Below are positions 45,501 through 52,164 of a stretch of DNA of 64,000 nt, piece by piece. The position numbers and the translations under genes are program-made. A model generated the notes under the pieces. It saw nothing but the letters and a program-made list of their open reading frames with translations. It ran no database searches and was not told the DNA's origin. Position 1 is the stretch's first letter; each line of letters opens with the position of its first letter. This stretch comes from Belliella kenyensis (GTDB lineage Bacteria; Bacteroidota; Bacteroidia; Cytophagales; Cyclobacteriaceae), in NCBI RefSeq assembly GCF_022549675.1, contig NZ_JAKZGR010000004.1, positions 186,001 to 250,000 on the forward strand, given 5' to 3'.

Positions 45501-45837
45501 AGGTGGGGATGCTTTTCCAGATTATTTCAGAAAAAGAAACCTAGGACCACTCATCGGAACCAGAACCTGGGGAGGTCTGATTGGAATCTCAGGTGCACCC
45601 GAACTCATAGATGGCGGCTCTGTAACAGTCCCGACTTTCAGGATGTATGATCCAAATGGCGAGTGGTTCAAAGAAGGTCACGGTGTAGACCCAGATATCG
45701 AAGTAGTAGAAGATTTTGGAAGCTTGGCCAAGGGTAAAGATGCGCAACTTGAAGCGGCAATCAAAGAAGTCTTGAGACTTCTTAACAGTCCTGAAGCTTA
45801 CAAAAGACCAAATAGGCCAGCTTACGAAAAGCGATAG
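42598..45837 (+). CDS. tricorn-like S41 family protease, secreted
   Basis: 1079 residues with a signal peptide (residues 1-19, ending SALAQ). N-terminal WD40/PD40-type propeller blades (FSPDGSQIAF, WTPDGKSVLF, WSPDGRLLAY, WSPDSRYVVY) are followed by a low-complexity Lys/Asp linker (about 545-565), a tricorn core-like region (EEWKQIFHEVWRLERDYFYD), a catalytic His in LNASHTYV (about 745), a PDZ domain (about 790-850) and the S41 serine in NGFSGSGGDAFPDYF (about 966). Both active-site positions agree closely with tricorn protease numbering. A periplasmic peptide-degrading enzyme is likely; substrates unknown. Confidence 0.92.
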   Translation: MKRLLLLILSLSPIASALAQLDASLMRHPDVSDTHIVFCYGDDIWLVAKEGGTAHRLTSPEGPEMYPKFSPDGSQIAFTANYNGNNDIYLIPSTGGIPKRLTYHGMSDLVLGWTPDGKSVLFSSGRESGKERFSQFYTVPVTGGHPSKLAVPYGEFGSFSPDGKSIAYTDRSRVNRNWKRYRGGTAPDITVFNLENFQTENITSNDANDELPMWIGDAIFYMSDNGPEGRNNLWKYDIKGKNHSQLTSFEDFDITFPSNSTKEIVFEAGGKLYLYNIASSSSKEIPVKVISDQKALMPILTDASDYMQSASISPDGKRVLVSARGDVFNLPASEGFITNETTTSGVAERYPSWSPDGRLLAYWSDASGEYQLHVKDLEKKSTNELTSFKKGFYYNIYWSPDSKKIVTINQAMEIMMIDINSGAAKVIDKGKYMFEGNLQGFEVNWSPDSRYVVYSMSKQNRATSEIYLYELASNKVSQITSGFYADNSPVFSRDGKYLFFTTNRNFDPLYSDIDNTFIYPNTTGVAVGTVAKSVPSLLTLKNDTQEVKKNGDDDKKKEDDKKDESKVDKVTFEVEGFEERLEMLDIEVGNIVSLATTKDKLIYLRYPNSGSASGTTSKLEFYDFEEEESKTIMERVGSYQLSANGNKLLVSSRGQWGVIDPAPGKNIEDAVPTKDMKIAVVPAEEWKQIFHEVWRLERDYFYDSTLHGVDWDSMKTKYGALVEQATSRRDVNNIIGNLIAELNASHTYVSGGSMESASSISVGYLGADFSFENGAYRIKKIIKGAPWDLEVRSPLQKPGVDIKEGDYILEINGQALGNENSIYAALQGLANKIVQLTVNSNPNVSGARKVLVKSLPSEARLRNLAWINGFRERVEEATDGKIGYIFVPSTGVDGQNELFRQFYGQMNKEGFIIDERFNNGGQIPDRFIELLDRGPLAHWAVRDGEDWDWPPSGNFGPKVMLINGFSGSGGDAFPDYFRKRNLGPLIGTRTWGGLIGISGAPELIDGGSVTVPTFRMYDPNGEWFKEGHGVDPDIEVVEDFGSLAKGKDAQLEAAIKEVLRLLNSPEAYKRPNRPAYEKR

Positions 45838-46005
45838 TCTGAGATCATATATTATTGACGTTCTGTTAAACTGAGAAGACTTGCCAGGTTTGTCCAAAGT
45901 GTTGGTCTTTATTTATCACAAGGTATATTTGAAGGAAAACATGGCAGTTCTAAACTAAACGACATTGAATCACAATTCTTGAACTTGATTTGATAGTAAA
46001 ATTTG

Positions 46006-46042
46006 AAAAGCCTCCTTTCATCATTTGATAGGAGGCTTTTCT
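46006..46042 (+). terminator. intrinsic terminator downstream of the tricorn-like gene
   Basis: Perfect 11-bp stem AAAAGCCTCCT / AGGAGGCTTTT with a 13-base loop. It is 168 bases after the protease stop; the T run overlaps the right arm. Confidence 0.7.
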
Positions 46043-46053
46043 ATGCTATAACA

Positions 46054-46122
46054 CTAAACCACTAAAGTTTTCCCTTTAAATAGCTTCTCTTTGATAGTTT
46101 CTTTAAGAACTCTTGGTATCAT
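46054..46122 (-). pseudogene. N-terminal remnant of an AAA ATPase gene
   Basis: On the minus strand, eight bases after the ATTCACC array, ATG (46122-46120) opens 22 codons, MIPRVLKETI...KGKTLVV, then a stop. This matches the typical opening of Bacteroidota AAA_14/DUF4143 ATPases (basic amphipathic helix, then KGK plus a hydrophobic strand leading into GxRxxGKT). It stops where the Walker A loop should begin. From memory of the family, not from a search; the short length limits certainty. Confidence 0.55.
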
Positions 46123-46130
46123 ATTTCTTT

Positions 46131-46196
46131 CAATTCACCAAATATTATATAATTCGGTGAATCAATTCACCAAAAAACATGATTTTTGGTGAATTG
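46131..46196 (-). promoter_or_regulatory. four-arm alternating ATTCACC inverted-repeat array
   Basis: Arms in plus orientation: CAATTCACCAAA (46131), AATTCGGTGAATC (46151), CAATTCACCAAAAA (46163-46176) and TTTTTGGTGAATTG (46183-46196). The last two form a perfect 14-bp hairpin with loop ACATGA. On the minus strand a near-consensus -7 (AATATTTG) lies between the arms, 20-30 bases from the remnant ATPase start. It reads as the operator/promoter of a gene that is now lost. Confidence 0.6.
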
Positions 46197-46234
46197 AAAC
46201 TGATAAAGCCTCCTTCCGAGAAATCTACCTGATA

Positions 46235-47032
46235 TTAATGAATGGGATTTTCAATAGCTACCCTATCTCTTACTGCTGCATGTATACCATCCCAAAGGAC
46301 TTTTCTAGCCTCCAAAGCTTCAATGGCTGCCTGCTTGGTTTCATTCCACTTTTGCTCATTATCTCCGCAAAGATGTGCAAGCATTTTCATGGCTAAAGGT
46401 CCGTGATGATCTTCATCAAGATGAATATGTCTTTCAAAATAGTACTCTAATGTCTTCAACTGACCTGGCTTACTTTGGATCAAGTCATTGACAAGTTGGC
46501 GAAACAAGTCAGGGATCAATTCTTCTCTCCCCAAAGTAAAGGAAGCTGCAATCTGATGAGGTTTTCCTGATTGCACGACTGCATAATTGACTTGTAAAAA
46601 ATGTTTGACTTCACTAGATAGATAGGCATTTTCCAAAACTTCTTCGAAAGTGATTCCACTTTTTATGCTTTCAATCAAATCACTGATTTTGGATGTGTCA
46701 GCACCAGCTTCTTTCATAGCCCTTAGGTATAGCTCAAAGTGACTACAATACCCCCCTTGACCATCTTCGTCACTTTCTTCTGCGAGAACGATATCATTGA
46801 TCAACCTGGTGACCATCGGCTCATCAGACGGAACCCACGGTATACTGACACCAGTTAGTTTCAGTTGCAAAGCCTTCAATAAGGTCATAAAGTCCCAAAC
46901 TGCATACACATGCTGCTCCATAAAAATCCTAAAGTCTTCCAAACTTTTCAGATCATTATAAATCGGGTGATTCAATAATGCATTTCTATAAGGAGCTACT
47001 TCCGCAAGAAGTTTATCTATTCTTTGATTCAT
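46235..47032 (-). CDS. DUF3050 protein, heme-oxygenase-like fold
   Basis: 265 residues, all-helical. MEQHVYAVWDFMTLLKALQ (His and Asp, about 39-57), LAEESDEDGQGGYCSHFELYLRAM (about 107-130) and YYFERHIHLDEDHHGPLAMKML (about 203-224) supply the His/Glu/Asp pattern expected of a di-metal heme-oxygenase-like site (DUF3050). Members of this fold include oxidases and oxygenases, but the substrate here is unknown. Monocistronic-looking, 59 bases before the next minus-strand gene. Confidence 0.82.
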   Translation of the reverse strand: MNQRIDKLLAEVAPYRNALLNHPIYNDLKSLEDFRIFMEQHVYAVWDFMTLLKALQLKLTGVSIPWVPSDEPMVTRLINDIVLAEESDEDGQGGYCSHFELYLRAMKEAGADTSKISDLIESIKSGITFEEVLENAYLSSEVKHFLQVNYAVVQSGKPHQIAASFTLGREELIPDLFRQLVNDLIQSKPGQLKTLEYYFERHIHLDEDHHGPLAMKMLAHLCGDNEQKWNETKQAAIEALEARKVLWDGIHAAVRDRVAIENPIH

Positions 47033-47091
47033 TTTAATATAAGGTGTTTTAATTCTAAGTGTTAACCTACTGCAAAACGATATGTTTTTGA

Positions 47092-47622
47092 TCAGAAGAT
47101 CAAACCAACCTTGATAGGGATTAAGCTTGCATTTTGTTGTATCATCATACCAGATTTGAGGGAAATACGAGTATTGCCTGTCAAACGAATCATCGGCCCT
47201 ACCAATATTTCTCCATAAAAATTGCGAGTACCCTTTTCATATTGATTCCATAGTCTGCCAGTTCCCAACTTCATATTGAACAGTGGAGAAATCTTGCTCC
47301 TATAATTGGCAAATTCAAAGTTTAAAAATCCTGAATAGCCATGATAGGATCTTGAAGTGCTATCGAAAAAATTTTGATACCCTAAACCAAATCCTGCATA
47401 AAAGAACTCCTTCCATACTAACCCATTGATCAAAGAGAATTCAAATCCATCTCTGTTTTCCAAGTGATGTCCTTGCCAAGCAGGCCCAGGATCAACATCG
47501 AGCAGCGTATTTTGAAACACAAGATAACCGGTTTCCATGCCTAAAGCATATCTTACTTGGCACAATGCTGAATTACTAAGTGCCATCATAGTGCAAAAGA
47601 ATACTAGTCTTGATATCTTCAT
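47092..47622 (-). CDS. small outer-membrane beta-barrel-like protein
   Basis: About 176 residues from ATG 47622 (MKISRLVFF), preceded by GGTGGA; a GTG at 47631 is the alternative. A signal peptide (ending NSALCQ) is followed by alternating aromatic strands (YAGFGLGYQNFF, GFLNFEFANY, FYGEILVGPM) and a C-terminal hydrophobic strand ending in IF, as in outer-membrane barrels of about eight strands. No family named. Starts right after the ABC transporter stop, so the two are probably co-transcribed. Confidence 0.7.
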   Translation of the reverse strand: MKISRLVFFCTMMALSNSALCQVRYALGMETGYLVFQNTLLDVDPGPAWQGHHLENRDGFEFSLINGLVWKEFFYAGFGLGYQNFFDSTSRSYHGYSGFLNFEFANYRSKISPLFNMKLGTGRLWNQYEKGTRNFYGEILVGPMIRLTGNTRISLKSGMMIQQNASLIPIKVGLIF

Positions 47623-47631
47623 TAGATCCAC

Positions 47632-49422
47632 CTATTCTGCAAACTGCAACCTTACCAGATTAGCATAAAAACCTTGATCTTGGCTGGCCAAAACATCATG
47701 AGTGCCTTCTTCTACAATTTCGCCTTCTTTGAGTACATAGATCCTATCTACCTTTCGGATAGTAGATAGTCTATGGGCTATGATGATGGTAGTCCTATTT
47801 TTCATCAATTCGTCCAAAGCTTCCTGCACTAGCGCTTCTGACTCTGCATCCAAAGAAGATGTCGCTTCATCCAAAATCAAAATTGCAGGATTTTTCAAAA
47901 TTGCTCTTGCAATAGCAACTCTCTGTCTCTGACCACCAGATAACTTGATACCTCGCTCGCCTACTTTAGTTTCTAGCCCCTCTGGAAATTGCTGAATAAA
48001 CTGCCAGGCATTGGCTTTCTTGGCTGCCTCAATGATTTCAGCTTCTGTGGCATCGGGTTTTGCATAGGCTATGTTTTCCCTGATACTTCCACCAAACAAC
48101 AGCACCTCCTGTGGCACAATACCAATATTTGACCTCAATTGCCGAAGGTTCCATGCATTGACAGACTTACCGTCGACAGTCAGTTTACCACTACTTACTG
48201 GATAAAAATTCAACAACAACTGAATGATCGTAGATTTTCCAGCACCACTGTGCCCTGCCAGTGCCACTTTTTCTCCAGCGGCTATCTCCAGATTAATGTT
48301 TTTGAGAACTTCAATCTCTGGTCTGGTTGGATAATGAAACCTAATAGAAGAAAAAGAAACTTCACCTCTCATAGGTACTTGCTGAAAGTCCGACGTGGCA
48401 AGCTCTGGCGTCTCTTCCAAAATCTCCAAAACACGTTCTGAAGAACCTATTGCCTTCTGAATCTGACCGTAAATATCGCCTAAACCAGCTATGGATCCAC
48501 CAATAAATGTGGTATATAACACAAAAGAAACCAGATCACCTATACTCATTGCTCCAGAAGCCACCAGACTTGCACCATACCACATTACAGCTACTATGCC
48601 ACCAAACAATGCGAAGATGATAAAGGATATAAATGCTCCCCTATAACCTGCCGCTTTCAAAGCAACCTTAACTACCCTGTCAAGCCCAGTACGGTATCTG
48701 GCCGACTCATACTCTTCACCAGCAAAGGACTTGACCGTCATGATAGACTGCAAAGTTTCCTCCACAATAACATTGGCTGCTGCTAGCTCATCCTGTGCCT
48801 GCTTGGAGAGTGTACGAATAAACTTCCCAAACACTATCGCTATAATCACCAGGATAGGAAATGTGGCTAACATAAATAAGGTTAGTTTTGGAGTAGTCAG
48901 CATCAGAAAAATTACCCCAGCCACAAGGGTAATCAGCTGTCTAAATAGCTCAGCCAAAGTTGTCGAAAATGTATCCTGCAGCATACTCACATCCGCAGTA
49001 ATCCTTGAAATCAGCTCACCTGTCCTTCTCTTGTCAAAAAAAGTCATTGGTAATTGTACCAGCTGTCTATAAAGGGATGTCCTCACATCTCGCATACTGC
49101 GCTCCGAGACCTTTGCAAACAACCATACCCTAAAGAATGAGAAAACACTCTGAATCAATAATATCCCAAGCAACAGCATAGCGATGCTATTGATCCCATT
49201 GATCAGCCATGTCTTGCCAGATGCTGTGTCAATTAGCTTGCCTGCTACAAATGGAAATGTCAATAGCGTAAGACTAGATAGCAACAAAAAAAACAGACCT
49301 AAAGCAAACGTCCATTTGTAAGGCAAGATAAATCTGAAGATACCCCCTAACTTCCCTAGACTTTCTTTGTTAAGCTTGCGCTTTTCATGTTCTTCTAGGG
49401 CATTACCTTTCTTCTTTGCCAT
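47632..49422 (-). CDS. ABC exporter, fused permease and ATPase (MsbA-like)
   Basis: 596 residues. A six-helix exporter membrane domain (residues about 25-320; ISRITADVSMLQDTFS, TLQSIMTVKSFAGEEYE) is followed by the ATPase: Walker A GHSGAGKST (about 396), Q-loop PQEVLLFGGSI, signature LSGGQRQRVAIARA, Walker B ILILDEATSSLD, H-loop IIAHRLST. Homodimeric half-transporter related to lipid or drug exporters such as MsbA. Substrate not readable. Confidence 0.9.
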   Translation of the reverse strand: MAKKKGNALEEHEKRKLNKESLGKLGGIFRFILPYKWTFALGLFFLLLSSLTLLTFPFVAGKLIDTASGKTWLINGINSIAMLLLGILLIQSVFSFFRVWLFAKVSERSMRDVRTSLYRQLVQLPMTFFDKRRTGELISRITADVSMLQDTFSTTLAELFRQLITLVAGVIFLMLTTPKLTLFMLATFPILVIIAIVFGKFIRTLSKQAQDELAAANVIVEETLQSIMTVKSFAGEEYESARYRTGLDRVVKVALKAAGYRGAFISFIIFALFGGIVAVMWYGASLVASGAMSIGDLVSFVLYTTFIGGSIAGLGDIYGQIQKAIGSSERVLEILEETPELATSDFQQVPMRGEVSFSSIRFHYPTRPEIEVLKNINLEIAAGEKVALAGHSGAGKSTIIQLLLNFYPVSSGKLTVDGKSVNAWNLRQLRSNIGIVPQEVLLFGGSIRENIAYAKPDATEAEIIEAAKKANAWQFIQQFPEGLETKVGERGIKLSGGQRQRVAIARAILKNPAILILDEATSSLDAESEALVQEALDELMKNRTTIIIAHRLSTIRKVDRIYVLKEGEIVEEGTHDVLASQDQGFYANLVRLQFAE

Positions 49423-49565
49423 TATGAGTTTTATTCAAAATTTTAATCGATCGCAAATTTACACAATCATTGCTGCTATGACTACCTGAGATATGATTTT
49501 TTTGAAAAGATTGATTTGGGTAAATTTCAATGTGAAATTGCTTTTGACAATTTCAAAACGAGAAG

Positions 49566-49595
49566 ACCTTGAGGCTTTGGTAAGCCTCGAAAGGT
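49566..49595. terminator. hairpin between the DUF6787-type gene and the ABC exporter
   Basis: CCTT-GAGGCTT-TGGT-AAGCCTC with an outer AAGG pairing. The T-rich flank is weak. It lies 34 bases after the stop of the minus-strand gene at 49629, so it may end that transcript. Confidence 0.45.
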
Positions 49596-49628
49596 TTTAT
49601 GGCTAAATGAAATTGTCCAGAGTTGACA

Positions 49629-49958
49629 TCACTCTTTATTCTTTCTACCAAAGATTCTTCTAAAGAATTGCTTCTCTTTCTCCCAAAAAAACTCAAATTG
49701 ACCTAAAACAAAACCCCAAAACAATAACACCAACTGATACAAAGGAAGTACGAGAAGAAAATAGAGAACAGTTTTCCAAAAACCACCACGGTTCATACTC
49801 ACACCAAGCAAATCAAAAATTGGCTTTTTGATAAACAAAATTGTAAATCCTGTCAAAGCGAAAACCAACAAAACCAAGAGTACTTGCTTAAGACTCTTCA
49901 ATTTCCATTTTGCTTGAAGTTTTTGCAAAAATGTTGGTGATTGGTCTTTCTTTTTCAT
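49629..49958 (-). CDS. DUF6787-type two-helix membrane protein
   Basis: 109 residues: a basic N-terminus (MKKKDQSPTFLQKLQAKWKLKSLKQ), two membrane helices (about 27-45 and 65-90) and a charged tail (EKEKQFFRRIFGRKNKE). The opening resembles a small Bacteroidota family (DUF6787, from memory). Unknown function. It overlaps the upstream nucleotidyltransferase gene by four bases (ATGA, 49955-49958). Confidence 0.7.
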   Translation of the reverse strand: MKKKDQSPTFLQKLQAKWKLKSLKQVLLVLLVFALTGFTILFIKKPIFDLLGVSMNRGGFWKTVLYFLLVLPLYQLVLLFWGFVLGQFEFFWEKEKQFFRRIFGRKNKE

Positions 49959-50248
49959 TGGACAAACCTGATTTTTTTCATAATCTCACCTTTTAACTGT
50001 TCTTTCAAAGCTTTTTTGGTTGTCAAATCAATCCTTTTGTTAAATATTTTTTCCAGAAACATTTCAAGTTTGAAGAATTTCCAACCTATTGGTTTTTCAA
50101 GTTCTACCAAAATGTCTATGTCACTCTTCTCATCAAAAGAATCATCATTATACGAGCCAAATAATCCAATTTCTCTCACAGAAAATTCTTCGTAGAGAAA
50201 TGGTTTCAGCTCTGACAATTTGGACAATATTTCATTTTTTGTGAACAT
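49955..50248 (-). CDS. minimal nucleotidyltransferase (MNT-type)
   Basis: 97 residues. LFGSYNDDSFDEKSDIDILVELEKPIGW shows GSx10(S)DIDxxV, the GSxxxG...DxD catalytic core of Pol-beta-type minimal nucleotidyltransferases, though the usual GSxARG is GSYNDD here, a less common variant. Such proteins usually pair with a HEPN toxin partner as an antitoxin that AMPylates it; no HEPN gene is adjacent here. It overlaps the DUF6787-type gene by four bases. Confidence 0.85.
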   Translation of the reverse strand: MFTKNEILSKLSELKPFLYEEFSVREIGLFGSYNDDSFDEKSDIDILVELEKPIGWKFFKLEMFLEKIFNKRIDLTTKKALKEQLKGEIMKKIRFVQ

Positions 50249-50261
50249 ATAACAAATATAA

Positions 50262-51995
50262 TCAATTTTCTACCCTATACACTGGATACCTGTTATGCTC
50301 TTTTTCTTTCCAAGGAGAGCGCTCGTATACCCATCTCAACTGTGCCGATCCGTTGCTTGCCAACTTCTCATCTTCCTGTTTGGCACGCTCCAGCTCATCC
50401 CTCAAGCTAGGATTTTCTTTCAAAAATGCCGCAGCCAAATCTTCAAAAACATAAGCCGAATATCCTTCCTTGGACTGAAGAATCATGTCAAAATAGTTCC
50501 AAGCAAAAAAACTATCCTCTCCCTCTGGTTCTAAGACTTCGATAATGAAATTATTAGCCTCTTGGTCCATCATTACCACTACATCTCCTTTACGAAAAGT
50601 AATTGTCTCTGAAGATTTCTCTACTGACACATTACTGTGCATAAAATGCCCCTCATATGGTCTCTGACTTGTTTGAAAATCTTTGATCTGATAAACAGTC
50701 ACTACCATGCTCGAATCTTGCTGTAAAGGTTGTACCTGAACACCATTCCTTCGAAGATTATCTATCACGGTATGCCATCCTTGTGGGATAATGTAAGCTT
50801 TGGGCTTTGCTATCGTCAAGCCTGACTCGTAAGCATCATAAAACTTGATTTCGGTACTGAATGGTTTTTGTCTATCATAATATAACCTTGGGTGTCCAGA
50901 GATTTCGGAGGGCTTTTGACCTGATTCATAACCATGAAACTCCATCAGCTTGAACTTACTCCTATCAGACTTGTGATTAAGTTCAAATACGCTCTGTTGC
51001 TTGACTGCTTCCCTGTCTGCCTTCGACATGGAGACGATTTTCTCCCCATCTCGCTCAAACATGTCGACAAAAACCTCAAAGAGTGCATATGTAGAAGCAA
51101 CCCTTTGATCATAGGGCTTTAGCATGTGCGTCTCGGGCATGAAGCTCAATGTCTTAAACAAAGCCGCATATCCACTACTGTACCTACCTATATCTTTGAA
51201 CTGAGGCCACCCATCCTCTGGCTTGCTGCCATAAGCATTGACATATGGGATCATTGGAAAATCACGATCTTTCATTTTGGAGTATAGTTCAGGATTGAAT
51301 GATTTCTCCAAATATGCTCCCAATTGCCCTCCCAATCTATCATGCTGTGTAGAGATCAAGGTCATCACATGCTGATAGTCCGCTCCATTACTCACATGTG
51401 TATCTATGAATACATGCGGCTTCATCCAATTGAAGATTTGATGAAATGAACGTGCATTTTTGGTGTCTGCTTTGATAAAGTCTCTATTGAGATCATAGTT
51501 TCTGGCATTACCCCTAAAACCAAATTCCTCTGGACCATTTTGGTTGACACGACTATGAGAGCCCCTGTTGAGATGACCTCCGATATTGTATACTGGAGTG
51601 ATTGCTAGTACAGCATTGTCAGGAAACGACTTCTTACCCAAAAGAATGTCTCTAAGGAACATCATCGATGCATCTATTCCATCTGGTTCGCCAGGATGTA
51701 TGGCATTGTTAATATAAACTACTAGCCTATCGTTATCATGCCAGATTACTGGATCAAACTCACCTTTGGCATCATAGATCACGACATGAAGTGGTAGCCC
51801 TGCATCGGTGACTCCCATCTCCACCATTTTGACCTGCTCAAAATCCTTAGCCAATAGCTCAAAATATTCTATAACCTCTTTATAGCTTGGTGTTTTTAGC
51901 CCTTGAGATTTTTCAAATAAAGTCTCGTAAGATTCCTGTGCAATGATCTCAGACCCCATAAGACACGCAACAGCTATCAATAGTAATTTCTTCAT
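50262..51995 (-). CDS. M14 family zinc carboxypeptidase, secreted
   Basis: 577 residues with a signal peptide (residues 1-20, ending EIIAQ). The zinc ligands His100 and Glu103 (IHPGEPDG) and a later His in FIDTHVSNGADYQH form the M14 site; RNARNYDLNRDF supplies a substrate-binding Arg, and PETHMLKPYDQR carries the likely catalytic Glu. A beta-rich C-terminal domain follows the peptidase. Probably periplasmic or cell-surface peptide degradation. Complete. Confidence 0.9.
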   Translation of the reverse strand: MKKLLLIAVACLMGSEIIAQESYETLFEKSQGLKTPSYKEVIEYFELLAKDFEQVKMVEMGVTDAGLPLHVVIYDAKGEFDPVIWHDNDRLVVYINNAIHPGEPDGIDASMMFLRDILLGKKSFPDNAVLAITPVYNIGGHLNRGSHSRVNQNGPEEFGFRGNARNYDLNRDFIKADTKNARSFHQIFNWMKPHVFIDTHVSNGADYQHVMTLISTQHDRLGGQLGAYLEKSFNPELYSKMKDRDFPMIPYVNAYGSKPEDGWPQFKDIGRYSSGYAALFKTLSFMPETHMLKPYDQRVASTYALFEVFVDMFERDGEKIVSMSKADREAVKQQSVFELNHKSDRSKFKLMEFHGYESGQKPSEISGHPRLYYDRQKPFSTEIKFYDAYESGLTIAKPKAYIIPQGWHTVIDNLRRNGVQVQPLQQDSSMVVTVYQIKDFQTSQRPYEGHFMHSNVSVEKSSETITFRKGDVVVMMDQEANNFIIEVLEPEGEDSFFAWNYFDMILQSKEGYSAYVFEDLAAAFLKENPSLRDELERAKQEDEKLASNGSAQLRWVYERSPWKEKEHNRYPVYRVEN

Positions 51996-52048
51996 ATTCG
52001 AATTTGATAAAAAAGTACCTAAAACGCTAAAAAGATTTTATAATCGGT

Positions 52049-52079
52049 TTTGAAAACCCAAAATTCGTTACGTACTTTG
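52049..52079 (+). promoter_or_regulatory. putative promoter of the AAA ATPase at 52165
   Basis: TTTG (52049-52052), 19 bases, then GTACTTTG (52072-52079), a partial match to TAnnTTTG. The -7 box lies inside the left arm of the palindrome at 52066-52114. Confidence 0.4.
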
Positions 52080-52114
52080 CGTTACGTAAAATACGTAACG
52101 CAAAGTACGTAACG
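52066..52114. repeat. 49-nt perfect palindrome upstream of an AAA ATPase
   Basis: Two 23-base arms (52066-52088 and 52092-52114) are exact reverse complements around AAA. Each arm holds two head-to-tail copies of CGTTACGTA joined by CTTTG, so the array reads forward, forward, reverse, reverse. It ends 50 bases before the ATPase start. Confidence 0.85.
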
Positions 52115-52164
52115 CAAAGAAAAATCACATGCTCACGGAAGTGTATTCATAAGGCCAATAAAGT

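Larger units (their letters stand above)
45838..46234. other. intergenic region: terminator, ATPase remnant, palindrome array
   Basis: 397 bases between convergent genes. It holds a copy of the GACTTGCCAGGTTT motif (45878-45891), the terminator at 46006-46042, a minus-strand 22-codon ATPase N-terminal remnant (46054-46122) and a four-arm ATTCACC array (46131-46196), each listed separately. Confidence 0.6.

Noticed and set aside
52066..52114. Palindrome as a transcription terminator of the M14 peptidase gene
   Set aside because: It lies upstream of both divergent genes, not after a stop codon, and has no T run; a promoter-associated role fits better.
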